Shown: positions 9,355 through 19,681, counted from the first letter of the stretch. The stretch: 64,000 nt of DNA from Melioribacteraceae bacterium (GCA_027030245.1 JALVFE010000021.1:248001-312000); one strand, 5' to 3'. Translations and numbers: made by a program. The notes: generated by a model from the sequence alone, not told the origin.

Positions 9355-11034
9355 ATGGAAAACACCGAAAAAAAATATTCGAATTTTATTACGGAAATAA
9401 TCGACGAAGATTTAAAGACGGGAAAATATAAGAAAGTGCATACCCGCTTTCCGCCTGAGCCGAACGGTTTTCTACACATCGGTCATGCCAAATCGATTTG
9501 TTTGAACTTCGGACTTGCCGAAGATTACGGCGGTTTGTGCAATTTAAGATTCGATGATACCAATCCCGAAAAAGAAGAAGACATCTATGTAAAATCAATA
9601 ATCGAAGATATAAAATGGTTGGGATTCGATTGGGGCGACCGTTTATATTACGCTTCCGATTACTTTGAACAACTTTACGAATATGCAATCAAGTTAATCA
9701 AGAAAGGGAAAGCGTACGTTGACAGTTTAAGTCCTGAAGAAATTAGCGAATACCGCGGAACCCCAACTACACCGGGGAAAGAAAGTCCCTATCGGAACCG
9801 GAGCGTGGAAGAAAATCTCGACCTTTTCGAAAGAATGCGGGCCGGGGAATTTAAAGACGGTGAACATGTTCTCCGGGCAAAAATTGATATGTCTTCACCG
9901 AATATGAATTTGCGCGATCCTATTATGTATAGAATTAAACACGCACATCACCATCGTACCGGGGATAAATGGTGCATTTATCCTATGTACGATTGGGCGC
10001 ACGGTCAATCGGATTCAATTGAGGGAATTACACATTCAATTTGTACGTTGGAGTTTGAAAACCACAGACCGCTCTACAATTGGTTTCTTGACGAACTCGG
10101 GATTCACCATCCGCGTCAAATCGAATTCGCCCGTTTAAACTTGAACTATACGGTAATGAGCAAACGTAAATTACTCGAATTGGTGGAAAATAATTACGTT
10201 GACGGTTGGGATGATCCGCGCATGCCTACTCTTTCCGGTATGAGAAGAAGGGGTTACACACCGGAATCAATCCGTAATTTTGCTGACAGAATCGGTGTGG
10301 CAAAGCGCGACGGCATTATCGATATTGCCCTTCTCGAACACAGCGTTCGCGATGATTTAAACAAACGCGCTTGGAGGGTTATGGCGGTTCTGCGTCCCCT
10401 TAAAATTACAATTACAAACTTCCCCGCCGATAAAACGGAATGGCTTGATGCCGTAAATAACCCCGAAGACGAATCTTACGGAAAAAGGCAAATTCCCTTT
10501 TCCAACGAAATTTATATCGAACAAGGTGATTTCCAAGAAGAACCGCATAAAAAGTTTTACCGGCTGGCGCCCGGCAGAGAAGTCCGTTTGCGATATGCAT
10601 ACATTATCAAATGTGAAGAAGTGATAAAAGATGAAAACGGAAATGTTATTGAGCTAAAATGCACTTACGATCCCGATACGAAAAGCGGTAGCGGAAAAAG
10701 CAACAAAAAAGTTAAAGGCACAATTCACTGGGTTTCCGCCAAACATGCCATTGATGCTGAAATACGGCTTTACGACAGATTATTCAGTGTGGAAAATCCA
10801 ACAGGCGACAAAGAAAAAGATTTTAAAGAATTCATTAATCCGGATTCCTTAGAGATTCTGCATAGCTGCAAAGTTGAACCGAGTCTTGCCGATGCTACGT
10901 TGGAAAAACATTACCAATTCGAACGAACCGGTTATTTCTATTTGGATTCCAAATACTCAACGAAAGAACATCTTGTTTTGAACAGGACAGTTTCATTAAG
11001 AGATACATGGGCAAAGATAGCTAAAAAACAATAG
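9355..11034 (+). CDS. glnS: Glutaminyl-tRNA synthetase
   Basis: It attaches glutamine directly to tRNA-Gln. The 559 residues carry the HIGH-type motif [15 protein letters not shown], the characteristic [21 protein letters not shown], and the KMSKS-equivalent VMSKRKL. The C-terminal half has the two beta-barrel anticodon domains ([40 protein letters not shown]). It starts 2 bp after gltX and is co-transcribed with it. A hairpin at 11095-11117 probably ends the unit. Confidence 0.96.
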   Translation: MENTEKKYSNFITEIIDEDLKTGKYKKVHTRFPPEPNGFLHIGHAKSICLNFGLAEDYGGLCNLRFDDTNPEKEEDIYVKSIIEDIKWLGFDWGDRLYYASDYFEQLYEYAIKLIKKGKAYVDSLSPEEISEYRGTPTTPGKESPYRNRSVEENLDLFERMRAGEFKDGEHVLRAKIDMSSPNMNLRDPIMYRIKHAHHHRTGDKWCIYPMYDWAHGQSDSIEGITHSICTLEFENHRPLYNWFLDELGIHHPRQIEFARLNLNYTVMSKRKLLELVENNYVDGWDDPRMPTLSGMRRRGYTPESIRNFADRIGVAKRDGIIDIALLEHSVRDDLNKRAWRVMAVLRPLKITITNFPADKTEWLDAVNNPEDESYGKRQIPFSNEIYIEQGDFQEEPHKKFYRLAPGREVRLRYAYIIKCEEVIKDENGNVIELKCTYDPDTKSGSGKSNKKVKGTIHWVSAKHAIDAEIRLYDRLFSVENPTGDKEKDFKEFINPDSLEILHSCKVEPSLADATLEKHYQFERTGYFYLDSKYSTKEHLVLNRTVSLRDTWAKIAKKQ

Positions 11035-11068
11035 TTTCCATGAATTCTGCCGGAATGAGAATTTTAAG

Positions 11069-11203
11069 ATATTCTCCAGAAACTTATGAACTGATGTCGA
11101 GGCCCCACGCCTCGACATTTCTGATTGAAAAAATTTTGCCGGTATACACTCATGTATGGAAATCGGCATTAATGAATTTTTAATATATTCTCCAGAAACT
11201 TAT
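11069..11203. repeat. Short direct repeat pair downstream of glnS
   Basis: The 19-base sequence ATATTCTCCAGAAACTTAT occurs exactly at 11069-11087 and again at 11185-11203. The bases in front of each copy are also alike (CGG...AATGA...TTTT), so the repeat unit is about 45 bp and imperfect. The copies flank the hairpin at 11095-11117. Its function is unknown; it could be a remnant of a small non-autonomous element or a duplicated 3' region. Confidence 0.5.
11095..11120 (+). terminator. Hairpin terminator after glnS
   Basis: TGTCGAGG (11095-11102) and CCTCGACA (11110-11117) form a perfect 8-bp GC-rich stem with a 7-base loop, followed by only TTT. It lies 61 bp after the glnS stop. The short T-run makes the termination call moderate. 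Confidence 0.5.
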
Positions 11204-11318
11204 TTTATACGGAGTGGTAAAAAAAATACAAACAAGTGTATTAACTCTTGAATGTAATCAAAATTAAATATAATTTTACACACCCGATTTATTAAGAGAT
11301 GTTCTCACATTTTTGGAT

Positions 11319-11402
11319 GCCGAAGTGGCGGAACTGGTAGACGCGCATGACTCAAAATCATGTGTCTGCAAAGACGTGCCGGTTCGAGTCCGGCCTTCGG
11401 TA
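11319..11402 (+). tRNA. tRNA-Leu (anticodon CAA)
   Basis: A complete class II tRNA cloverleaf. Acceptor strand GCCGAAG pairs with CTTCGGT and the discriminator is A. The D-arm has GGTAGACGC. The anticodon stem is CATGA/TCATG with loop CTCAAAA, giving anticodon CAA at 11353-11355. A long variable arm follows (GTGTCTGCAAAGACGT), then the T-arm GCCGGTTCGAGTCCGGC. The 3' CCA is not encoded. It decodes UUG. Confidence 0.96.
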
Positions 11403-11405
11403 CAA

Positions 11406-11432
11406 AACCCGGTTACTTAGCCGGGTTTTTTA
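11406..11432 (+). terminator. Rho-independent terminator after tRNA-Leu
   Basis: AACCCGG (11406-11412) and CCGGGTT (11421-11427) form a perfect 7-bp stem followed by TTTTTATTT. The stop codon of the convergent symporter gene (11417-11419) lies in its loop. The A-run on the other side means it may also act on the minus strand. Confidence 0.85.
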
Positions 11433-12826
11433 TTTCCCCGGTTTTTATTATCTATCAAACCGAAAACATGAACGACAATTCCCACGAAAAGACCAAGGAG
11501 CATCGGTTCGATTACGTAAAACATATTGTCCGGTGAAAGTTGTTCACGGATAAAAAACCATGCTCCGCTCCCAAATACAGCCAAAATAATTTCCCAAACC
11601 GCAAATTTGGATGATATTCTGAATTTTTCGTAGTATGCTCCGATTATTAGCAAAATAATGCCGGGGATTAATATGCTCCCAATCAAATACCAAAGTTGAA
11701 TTATCGATTGCACAAAATAAGCTAACGGTATTGATATAAGAATAGTTACCACCAAACCGGTTTTTGTATATTTTACAATTGATTTTTCACCGGAATCCGG
11801 CTTTAATTTATAGATAAAATCCCTTCCGAACGTTGTAGCGCTTAAAAACAAAAAACTGTTGAGGGTTGACAAGATTGTTGCAAACAACGCAGCATAAAAC
11901 AATCCTTTAATTCCCGGAGATAATAGTTTCTCGGCTAAAAGCGGAAAAGCATAAATGGGATTTTTCAATTCCGGTAATGCAGCCCTGCTGTAAAGACCTA
12001 CGGTTGTAGTAAGAAAATCGAACGCGGCCCAGAAAAAAATTGAAATAATCAATCCGTACATAGCCGTTTTACCGTTTTTTGCCGCATAACACCGTTGATG
12101 AAAACCTGGATCGGTGAACGTCCACAACGCAATCAAAAACCAAACGATAATGAACGTTACAGAAGTATTACCGGTTAATTTTAAATGATTTTCCGGCACG
12201 TGGGCTTTTATAAATTCAAGTCCACCCAAATTAGTTTGCGCAATAGCGAAAATAACAATGAACCCGCCGAACATCACAAAAAATTCAAGTGTGTCGGTGT
12301 AAACGTCGGACTTGTAACCGCCTTTGAAAAGGTACAACGCCGATAAAATTACCCCCATTATTATGGAAAGCAGTAAAGGGATATCGAAGATTAAAGTTAA
12401 CAGATTTGCAATCATTAAAATATAAGGCGCCGGCGAGACCAAAAGAAAAACTATTACAGCGGAAAGGAGTCCGGTTTTTCTACCGTAAACGGCTTCTAAT
12501 TTGTCCGGAATGGTATATAAAGCGGATTCACGTATTTTTCTGGCAAAAAATATTGCAAACAAAAAAGCAAACACGTAGTAAGGGAATCCTTGAGTAAACC
12601 AGCTTACAATTCCGTATTTATAAGTGAATTCCCCTACTCCCAAAATACCGCCGTACCATGTGGAAACATTGGTAAGAACAAATAAGAATAAACCGAGTTT
12701 CCTGCCGGAAAGCAAATAATCAGCGGCTGATTCCGGATCTTCCCGTTTTGCTAAAAATCCGGTTAAAAGAACGGCTCCGAAAAAAATCAAAAGAACGGCA
12801 ATATCTAAAACATCAAATGTTATCAT
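11417..12826 (-). CDS. Sodium:solute symporter, probable thiamine or precursor transporter
   Basis: A 469-residue inner-membrane protein with about 13 hydrophobic helices and the SSS-family N-terminal block DYLLSGRKLGLF...NVSTWYGGILGVGEF. It overlaps the end of the thiamine pyrophosphokinase gene by 14 bp and is the last gene of the unit controlled by the TPP riboswitch at 16073-16157. SSS-family transporters under THI-element control have been predicted as thiamine or hydroxymethylpyrimidine importers. That substrate is inferred here from context only; the family also carries sugars, pantothenate and amino acids. The stop codon lies within the tRNA-Leu terminator. Confidence 0.8.
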   Translation of the reverse strand: MITFDVLDIAVLLIFFGAVLLTGFLAKREDPESAADYLLSGRKLGLFLFVLTNVSTWYGGILGVGEFTYKYGIVSWFTQGFPYYVFAFLFAIFFARKIRESALYTIPDKLEAVYGRKTGLLSAVIVFLLVSPAPYILMIANLLTLIFDIPLLLSIIMGVILSALYLFKGGYKSDVYTDTLEFFVMFGGFIVIFAIAQTNLGGLEFIKAHVPENHLKLTGNTSVTFIIVWFLIALWTFTDPGFHQRCYAAKNGKTAMYGLIISIFFWAAFDFLTTTVGLYSRAALPELKNPIYAFPLLAEKLLSPGIKGLFYAALFATILSTLNSFLFLSATTFGRDFIYKLKPDSGEKSIVKYTKTGLVVTILISIPLAYFVQSIIQLWYLIGSILIPGIILLIIGAYYEKFRISSKFAVWEIILAVFGSGAWFFIREQLSPDNMFYVIEPMLLGLFVGIVVHVFGLIDNKNRGNKKPG

Positions 12827-13466
12827 TTGCTTTCACGGCATCGATACTGCGAATAACAAATACTTTCCCGCCGGTAATTTTTAATTCTACCGTATTGCCT
12901 AATGCAACATTACTGGTACTTTCCTTTTTCCCAAAAGGTAACGCAACATTACGCAATTGATATTTCAAACCTTTCGACGTTATTTTTGTTTTTTCATCAA
13001 ACCCGTAAACGGAAATTATTTCACCCGGAGTTGTTATCAGTTTTACTTTGCCTGAATATGCAGCGAGATAAGACCTTTCGTGAATAACCGCAACATGAAT
13101 TTTATCATCATATTTTAATACGATTCCCAAATTGCAAAAAGAATGATCGAGCCGATTACCTGTTGCACCCAGTAAAACCGCATGAGTAAATTTTTTCTTG
13201 ATTGCGAATTTAAGGCATTTTTCCACATCGGTATCGGTTTGACGTTTAATATGAATAACTTTTGAAACATTCTTGAATTTTGCAAGCGCTTCATCACTAA
13301 TGGAGTCCATATCGCCTATAATGAAATCGGGCACAATATTCATATCGTAAAGTGAATTTGCACCACCGTCCGCTGCTATCAAGGTCTTGTAGTATCTTAT
13401 TTTAAGATATGCTATATCCGACCTTCTTGGCGGAGAGCCGTTTGCTACAATTATACATTTTTTCAT
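12813..13466 (-). CDS. thiN: Thiamine pyrophosphokinase
   Basis: It converts thiamine plus ATP to thiamine pyrophosphate in the cytosol. The 217 residues carry AADGGANSLYD, GDMDS (51-55), QTDTDVEKCL (76-84) and GATGNRLDHSF, the active-site motifs of the TPK family; the C-terminal part is the TPK beta-sandwich. It lies 26 bp after the TonB receptor stop and overlaps the symporter gene. The set receptor, kinase, transporter is a thiamine salvage operon: import across both membranes and trapping by phosphorylation. Confidence 0.93.
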   Translation of the reverse strand: MKKCIIVANGSPPRRSDIAYLKIRYYKTLIAADGGANSLYDMNIVPDFIIGDMDSISDEALAKFKNVSKVIHIKRQTDTDVEKCLKFAIKKKFTHAVLLGATGNRLDHSFCNLGIVLKYDDKIHVAVIHERSYLAAYSGKVKLITTPGEIISVYGFDEKTKITSKGLKYQLRNVALPFGKKESTSNVALGNTVELKITGGKVFVIRSIDAVKANDNI

Positions 13467-13492
13467 TTTTTACTCTTGTTTATTCGAGGGAA

Positions 13493-15994
13493 CTAAAATC
13501 CTAATCTTATGCCGGCTAAGAAATTCCTTTCCGCTGCGGGGAAAAACTCTCCGCCAATTGCGTAAGCCGCATACAAATTATCAAAAATATTATTCACTTG
13601 TAAATACACTTTTATTTTTTTCAAAAATGAATTTAGCTCATGCTCATAAGAAACATTCATATTTGCTACGAAATATGCATCAACTTTATTATCGGTGTAT
13701 GAAACAAACGATGGATATTTTGCCAAATATTCATTTAGCTTGGTGTCGTAATTATCCGAGAAAAATTCCCCGACGTATTTTGCGGAAAATTGAGTCTTGA
13801 ATCCTTTGTATTTGAATTTTAAAATTGCGTTGAAAGTTAAATCCGGAAACCCGCTGATTCTGTTACCCGATAAATCTACGCCGGTCACCTTTTTTTCGCC
13901 GTTTTGGTCTTTATATTTTATGAATCTTTCCCCTTCCTTTATGAAATTCTTACTGTACGAGCCATTTACAATTATTTCAAAGTGAGGAGAATATTTATAA
14001 TTTGCCGTCAGTTCCAAACCGGAATGAATTGTTTGATCGATATTTCCGGTAACAGGTTGGCCAAACCTATCGACTTGTCCTTTTTTAACGATTTCGTTAT
14101 CGAATAACATATAAAAAGCATTCAGCCCAAAATTCAGGTTGCCATTTGAATAATTTATTCCCGCTTCTAGGTCATTCATTGTTTCGGGTTTGACCAAAGG
14201 CTTATCGAAATTATAAGAACCGTCCGGATTAACTTCAAACTGCGGAACTTCGCCCGCGCTCGATTCGGCGGCTACGTAGTAGTTTTTTAATCTGGGTTCG
14301 CGTGTTACGCGTGCAAACGAAAGATACGAGCTTAAGTTGTTTTCAAACTTATAATTCAATCCGATTCTCGGATTTAAATACAACCCGGTTATTTCAAATT
14401 CGTTTCCAACATATTTTTCATTGAATAATTTATATTTATGATATGCGATTTGTACTTCGCCCAATAAATTCAAGTGTTCCGTTAGATTGTAATTTTCGTT
14501 TACAAAGAAATTTGCAATATCTTTACCGCCTTGGTAATAATAATATTTGTAATCAGCCGGTACATTAGCCGGAATGTTTTCGGCAAATTTTATGCTTCCC
14601 CAATGAATTGATTCATGTTTGCGGAATTCACCGCCTAAAATCAAGTTTCCGTTTTTGTGATTTATACTTAAACGCGGAATCCAACCCCATTGTGTGTTTT
14701 CCACCATCGCGCGTATTAAAGCGTTTGTCGGGTTTGCGGTTGAATCGTAACCGTTTGCTTTCAAGCGGAAATAATCGTCATAGTAAATCGACCAAGAACC
14801 GTCATAGTCGAAAAATCCTTTCCCGATTACCAAAAAAAGTGCAGAGTTAAGTGTAATGTTTTTATTAATCTTCAAATCATTTAATATCTCAAAATGCGGT
14901 TGGGAAAAATTCTCAATTTCCACAGGTCTGCGGTAAACCTTATACAAGTATTGCAAATCATCAGCTTCCCAATAAGAGAGATTTTCCCTTCTAAGCTTTT
15001 TATCTTTAATTGTAAACTTGGGTAAACCGGTGTATGCAAGTCCGTCGGCAATCGGACCGCCGTAAAAATTAACTTGAGTGGTTAAATTATCGTCGTATCT
15101 AACCGCTGAGATGTGGTAACTGTTAAAATTCACCCAACTTAAGTTCCTGTAGCCGCTGCTTAAGATTTTAGAAAGTTTCGCATAAACGGAATATTTTCTA
15201 TTCACCAAACCGCTCGAAAAAACGGCGCTGTATTTTCTTGTATTGTAACTTCCGAGTGTAGCGGAAAGATCGTACATCGGGCGGTAAGAAAATGCGGATG
15301 TAATAATATTTATTGAACCGCCGATAGCAGGATAACCGATAACTCCCCCGCCGGCGCCGCGTTGCACTTGAACGAGTTCGGTGCTTTCCAACAAATCGGG
15401 CATATCCAACCAATAAACATTATGGTCTTCCGGATCGTTTTGTGGAATACCGTTAACCGAAACGGAAATTCGGCGTTGATCGAATCCCCGTATACTTAAA
15501 TAATTATAACCTATACCGTTTCCGTTTTCAGAATAGAAAGTTGTTGAAGGTAAATAGGATAAAAACTCGGGCAAATCCTGGTTTACATAACTTTCGTCAA
15601 TATCTTTCCGGTTAATTTTGGAAAAAGCAATTGGCGTGGAACCTTTTCTTCCAATCGTTCCTTTTACCAAAACCGTTTGACTTTTCAATAACGTTCGTTT
15701 GAGCCGGAATATTTTTGTTTTTCCGGATTCGAATGCTGAAACGGGAACCCGTAAAGAATTGTATCCCAAATAACTGATTACGAAATAAGTGTCTTTAAAT
15801 TTTTCAGGATTTACTTCTAAGGCAAAATTTCCTTCGCTATCGGTTGTTGTACCGATGAGTGTATTTTCCAAATATACATTTGCCAAATAAAGCGGCTCGC
15901 CTGTTAAATCATCAACTACCTTTCCGGTAATTTTTATGGTTTGAGCCGAAAGTTGAAGAACAAACACAAACATAAAAAAGATTAAGCGTTTCAT
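13493..15994 (-). CDS. TonB-dependent outer-membrane receptor for thiamine (predicted)
   Basis: The 833 residues have a signal peptide (MKRLIFFMFVFVLQLSAQ), a CarboxypepD_reg-like domain (residues about 19-105, ITGKVVDDLTGEPLYLANVY), a plug domain (about 110-235, with SIRGFDQRRISVSVNGIP), and a 22-strand type barrel ending in the usual C-terminal Phe (GIRLGF). Substrate specificity cannot be read from the protein. The TPP riboswitch directly upstream and thiN downstream indicate thiamine or a derivative. There is an AAAGGGA ribosome site before the ATG. Confidence 0.88.
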   Translation of the reverse strand: MKRLIFFMFVFVLQLSAQTIKITGKVVDDLTGEPLYLANVYLENTLIGTTTDSEGNFALEVNPEKFKDTYFVISYLGYNSLRVPVSAFESGKTKIFRLKRTLLKSQTVLVKGTIGRKGSTPIAFSKINRKDIDESYVNQDLPEFLSYLPSTTFYSENGNGIGYNYLSIRGFDQRRISVSVNGIPQNDPEDHNVYWLDMPDLLESTELVQVQRGAGGGVIGYPAIGGSINIITSAFSYRPMYDLSATLGSYNTRKYSAVFSSGLVNRKYSVYAKLSKILSSGYRNLSWVNFNSYHISAVRYDDNLTTQVNFYGGPIADGLAYTGLPKFTIKDKKLRRENLSYWEADDLQYLYKVYRRPVEIENFSQPHFEILNDLKINKNITLNSALFLVIGKGFFDYDGSWSIYYDDYFRLKANGYDSTANPTNALIRAMVENTQWGWIPRLSINHKNGNLILGGEFRKHESIHWGSIKFAENIPANVPADYKYYYYQGGKDIANFFVNENYNLTEHLNLLGEVQIAYHKYKLFNEKYVGNEFEITGLYLNPRIGLNYKFENNLSSYLSFARVTREPRLKNYYVAAESSAGEVPQFEVNPDGSYNFDKPLVKPETMNDLEAGINYSNGNLNFGLNAFYMLFDNEIVKKGQVDRFGQPVTGNIDQTIHSGLELTANYKYSPHFEIIVNGSYSKNFIKEGERFIKYKDQNGEKKVTGVDLSGNRISGFPDLTFNAILKFKYKGFKTQFSAKYVGEFFSDNYDTKLNEYLAKYPSFVSYTDNKVDAYFVANMNVSYEHELNSFLKKIKVYLQVNNIFDNLYAAYAIGGEFFPAAERNFLAGIRLGF

Positions 15995-16022
15995 GACATT
16001 TCCCTTTCATCGTATTTAAAAC

Positions 16023-16049
16023 TAAAAACCGTTTCGTAAGGAAACGGCT
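16023..16049 (-). terminator. Riboswitch-controlled attenuator
   Basis: On the minus-strand transcript CCGTTTC (complement of 16041-16047), loop CTTAC and GAAACGG (complement of 16029-16035) form a 7-bp stem followed by five U. It lies between the TPP aptamer and the receptor ATG at 15994. The 5' arm CCGTTTC can instead pair with the identical GAAACGG at 16074-16080 (read on the minus strand), at the 3' edge of the aptamer. That is a ready antiterminator. Confidence 0.8.
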
Positions 16050-16072
16050 GAAACACTTAATCTTATTTCTCC

Positions 16073-16157
16073 ACCGTTTCCCTACGCTGGTATTATCCAG
16101 ATCAGGTTTCAAGGGTATTCTCTCAGTCCCGATTTCTCTCGGAACACCCCTAACGGT
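16073..16157 (-). promoter_or_regulatory. TPP riboswitch (THI element)
   Basis: Read on the minus strand, the conserved blocks are in order: GGGGTG, GGGACTGAGAGAATACCC, TTGAAACCTGATCTGGAT, AATACCAGCGTAGGGAA. Closing stem P1 is formed by ACCGTT (complement of 16152-16157) with AACGGT (complement of 16073-16078). It controls the receptor, thiN and symporter genes. High TPP should stabilise P1 and free the terminator at 16023-16049. Confidence 0.95.
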
Positions 16158-16192
16158 TAAACTTACAATGTAAAAGTAACTAATGTATTTTA

Positions 16193-18940
16193 TTAATTCA
16201 ATATAACCAGTTTCTGACCGGCTTTTATTTTATTACTTACCAGATTATTCCAATTTTTAATATCGGAAACATGAACGCCGTAAAGATTGGCGATAGTCCA
16301 AAGAGCTTCACCTTTTTTAACCAAATGTATTTTCCGTTTACTTTTACTTTTCTTCGATGCAATTTGTTTCTTTTGTGATTTATAAATTTTCAATTTTTGT
16401 CCGGTAACAATTTTGTTCCCTTTGATATGGTTCCACTTTCTCAAGTCAGAAATCCTGACTCCGTATTTTCGTGCGATCTTACCGAGCGTATCATTTCTTT
16501 TTACTTTATAAGAGATTACTTTTTTACCCGAACCGGTTGTTGTTTTACTTTTATTAACTTTTTCAACATTATTAGATAATTTTAATTCTGTTCCGGCTAT
16601 TATTTTATTCGATTTCAGGTTATTCCATTTTTTTAAATCCCTAACTTTCACTTTAAACTTTCTTGCTATCTTGCCGAGTGTGTCGCCTCTTTTAACAACA
16701 TAAGTTTTCTTAGAATCAGTACTTGATGCTAATTTACCGGAACCGTTTGTATAAATTTTAAGTAGTTTTCCCGCATAAATTCTATTCGAACGCAATCTGT
16801 TCCAACGCCTTAACTGTGCTGTTGTTACTCTGTATCTTTCGGCAATCTCAGAAAGCGAATCACCTTTCTTAATTCTGTATTTAATTAAATTTTTCTTTCT
16901 TTTAGGCGAAGACGAATTTTGAGCGTAAAAATAATCCGTACCAGCTTTGCCGGTATAAATTCTGAGCTTTTTCCCTTTATAAATTCTGCTTGTTCTTAAT
17001 CCGTTCCAACGTTTAAGTTGTCTTACGCTTACACCGTATTTCCTTGCAATAGTTGAAAGTGTTTCTCCTCTTCTAATTCTGTGTTCAATCCAGGTATCGC
17101 CCAAAGTTTCATATAGTTTACGCATTTTTTGGTTTCTGTTCATTTTGTCGATAGCAGCGTAAACTTCTTTTTTACCTTGGGGAACGTAAATTTTCAGTTT
17201 TTGACCGGTATGAATGGAAGTAGTATACGGAAGGTTATTCCAGTTTCTAATATCAAAAACTCTTACATTGAAAAGTGTAGCAATATCTACAAGGTTGTCT
17301 CCACGCTTAACAGTATACTCAACCAAATCCTTATCTTTCGGAATAATTACCCGGGAATTAGCCTCGAGTTCTTGCTGGTATATTTTCATATAATCGTTGT
17401 CACTTTTGGATTCATCTATCACCAGCTTGTACGGAGCTTCATTCGGATCGTAATTATTATCTTCGTCAGTTGGTTCAACCTTTGCACTGAGAACCAAAGA
17501 ATTTGCCGAAAAATTTGAGATAGGAATTTTCAGGTTTACGCCGGGATAAATTCTTGAACGCGTTGAAATATTATTTATCCTTGCCAAATGTCTTAAGCTG
17601 ACTTTATATTTATGAGCAATCCCGGAAAGTGTTTCGCCCCTTTTAACTTTATGCAAAACATATTGCAGCTTTGCCTCGTCGGGAATGTTTTTGAGATTTT
17701 CAACAAAGGCATCGTACGAATTCACAGGTATTTTTAATTGATACCCGCCGGGAAGATTTGGCGGCGTACAATATTGAATCAAATCCGGATTTAATTCTTT
17801 TAATTGTTTCAATGATATGCCGGCACATTTCGCCAGCACATTCAAATCAATTGCTTCGTTGATGGTGTAGGTTGCATATTCAATCGGCTTATGGTAAACA
17901 ATATTTTTGAAGCCGAAGTTTTCCGGTTGGCTTGCAATTAATGTAACAGCGATATATTGCGGAACGTAGTTTCTTGTTTCTCTAGGTAAGAATCTTCTTA
18001 TTTTCCAAAAATTACTAGAACCGGCACGGCGAATAGCCCTTTTAATTCTCCCTTCGCCCGTATTATAAGCGGCAATAGCCAAATACCAATCGCCAAGCGA
18101 CATGTACAAATCGCGTAAATGTCTTGCTGCCGCTCTGGTCGATTTTTCCGGATCCCTCCTCTCGTCCACATAAAAATTGATGTGCAAATCGTATAATCGT
18201 GCAGTACTTTTTACGAACTGCCAAAGTCCAACTGCACGCGCCCAAGAACGGGCATGAGGCTTTAAGCCGCTTTCCATTAAACTTAAAAATATTAACTGTT
18301 GAGGAACTTTTTCTTCAGCAAATATTTTTGCCATAAGAGGGAAATACTTTCCGGTTCTCTCGAGCCATATTTCCATGTGTCTTCTACCCCGACCGGTAAA
18401 GTATTCAATATATTGTTCAACAAATCTGTTTACCTCGAGAGGAAAATCCCCGATAACAATAACATCCTTCGTATTCTCGGCTTCCTCTTCGGCTTTTTCC
18501 TCATCCTCGGGTTTCATTTCCGGGATGTTGTTGTTTAGCCATTCTTCCAAGGCAAAAGTCGGAACATTTGCCGGAAGTTCTTTAAGTGATTTGATGTATT
18601 GTTGATAATCTTCTACAATGGAATTTTCAAGTTCGTTATATTCATCGCTGTTTTCAATATCCGGGAAATAACTTAAACTATTAATAATTGTGAGCGCGGA
18701 ATCAAAAGCGAATATCGTTTTTTCGGTATTGCCCAAATCTTTGTTGGTCAATGCCGTTAAATACATTTGTCTTGCTTCTTCTAACTTTTCGTTAATTATC
18801 GCGGAGGTTTCCGAAACATTCTCGACGGAATCTTGGACAGCGAGTTTTTCTTCGTTGTAGCGGGTTGTTTTTTGAACCGTTCCGCATGAAACAAGCATTA
18901 ATGAGATTAATACAAAAATCGTAAATATCCGCTTTTCCAA
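16193..18940 (-). CDS. MltD-like lytic transglycosylase lipoprotein with seven LysM domains
   Basis: It cleaves the glycan strands of peptidoglycan. The 915 residues start with a lipoprotein signal (LMLVSC, Cys19). A helical acidic region follows, then an SLT domain around 200-330 with catalytic Glu223 ([12 protein letters not shown]), GLWQF and [12 protein letters not shown], as in MltD. After a degenerate repeat near 370-410 come seven LysM repeats, each with a KRGDTL-type start and a G-x-KLKI end, to the C-terminus. MltD usually has two LysM repeats or a few more, so this is a long array. It is monocistronic as far as can be seen and lies upstream of the thiamine operon. Confidence 0.9.
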   Translation of the reverse strand: MEKRIFTIFVLISLMLVSCGTVQKTTRYNEEKLAVQDSVENVSETSAIINEKLEEARQMYLTALTNKDLGNTEKTIFAFDSALTIINSLSYFPDIENSDEYNELENSIVEDYQQYIKSLKELPANVPTFALEEWLNNNIPEMKPEDEEKAEEEAENTKDVIVIGDFPLEVNRFVEQYIEYFTGRGRRHMEIWLERTGKYFPLMAKIFAEEKVPQQLIFLSLMESGLKPHARSWARAVGLWQFVKSTARLYDLHINFYVDERRDPEKSTRAAARHLRDLYMSLGDWYLAIAAYNTGEGRIKRAIRRAGSSNFWKIRRFLPRETRNYVPQYIAVTLIASQPENFGFKNIVYHKPIEYATYTINEAIDLNVLAKCAGISLKQLKELNPDLIQYCTPPNLPGGYQLKIPVNSYDAFVENLKNIPDEAKLQYVLHKVKRGETLSGIAHKYKVSLRHLARINNISTRSRIYPGVNLKIPISNFSANSLVLSAKVEPTDEDNNYDPNEAPYKLVIDESKSDNDYMKIYQQELEANSRVIIPKDKDLVEYTVKRGDNLVDIATLFNVRVFDIRNWNNLPYTTSIHTGQKLKIYVPQGKKEVYAAIDKMNRNQKMRKLYETLGDTWIEHRIRRGETLSTIARKYGVSVRQLKRWNGLRTSRIYKGKKLRIYTGKAGTDYFYAQNSSSPKRKKNLIKYRIKKGDSLSEIAERYRVTTAQLRRWNRLRSNRIYAGKLLKIYTNGSGKLASSTDSKKTYVVKRGDTLGKIARKFKVKVRDLKKWNNLKSNKIIAGTELKLSNNVEKVNKSKTTTGSGKKVISYKVKRNDTLGKIARKYGVRISDLRKWNHIKGNKIVTGQKLKIYKSQKKQIASKKSKSKRKIHLVKKGEALWTIANLYGVHVSDIKNWNNLVSNKIKAGQKLVILN

Positions 18941-19293
18941 TTTTACTCCAAAATTTTATAATTTCCTTGCAACTTAATGACTTACAAGAATATTTTCAAG
19001 TGAAGTATTAGAATAATTTAGTAATCTATGAAATTATCAATAGTTAAAATTCTAATTTTTACCGTGAAAATCACGCTATATTATCGAAAAATAAATGAAT
19101 AAGTATAAATTTGTCAATCAGTTAACTTAGAACCATGTTATTTTTTTATTGACTTTTTGCCAAAACAATATTTAATTAGAAACAGATTATAACCGATTCG
19201 TTTTTCTGCTGAAACTTTTTGGAAAAGTAAACAATACAAGTAATAGATAAATCGTTCTTATTCCTCCGCAAAATAATAAATATGGAGGTTACA
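18941..19293. other. Divergent intergenic region
   Basis: 353 AT-rich bases between the oppositely oriented MltD-like gene and the 127-residue gene. It must hold both promoters, but no clear TAnnTTTG element, hairpin or RNA gene is recognised. The only clear signal is the GGAGG ribosome site at 19284-19288. Confidence 0.4.
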
Positions 19294-19677
19294 ATGAGTG
19301 TTGCAGAAAAAATAGTCGGTCCGCGTTCAAAATACGACAAATCTTTACCTTACACCTATCATGCAAAAGTATTTCCGATAGCAGGCGATCGAGAGATTTG
19401 TAATCATTATTACAGCGATACAATATGCGGTTTGGTTTTGTTTTTAGATAAGAACCAAATCAAACCTGAAGAAGTTGAGCTTTACGGTGTTTATTTGGAT
19501 GATGAATTGGAGTTAGATAAAAAGTATTGCTTAGACGAAAAAGGCAGATGGTTGAGAATTCCCAAACTCTGCCGGTCGCTTGAAACACATTACAAGGAAA
19601 CTTTAGACAAAAAATATAAAGGTCACGTTGAAAAGGGCGAATGCGAATTTGAGGACAGAGATCAATCTGTAACCTAA
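19294..19677 (+). CDS. Conserved-looking hypothetical cytoplasmic protein
   Basis: A 127-residue protein with no signal peptide or membrane segment and mixed charge; it contains the stretch YHAKVFPIAGDREICN and four Cys spread along its length. I do not recognise the family. The start is set at the ATG at 19294 because a GGAGG ribosome site at 19284-19288 is correctly spaced for it, whereas the ATG at 19282 overlaps that site. It is convergent with ppa, with only 4 bp between stops. Confidence 0.6.
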   Translation: MSVAEKIVGPRSKYDKSLPYTYHAKVFPIAGDREICNHYYSDTICGLVLFLDKNQIKPEEVELYGVYLDDELELDKKYCLDEKGRWLRIPKLCRSLETHYKETLDKKYKGHVEKGECEFEDRDQSVT

Positions 19678-19681
19678 TTCT

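Noticed and set aside
11347-11553. A + strand ORF across tRNA-Leu
   Set aside because: It overlaps the tRNA and its terminator and is antisense to the symporter gene.
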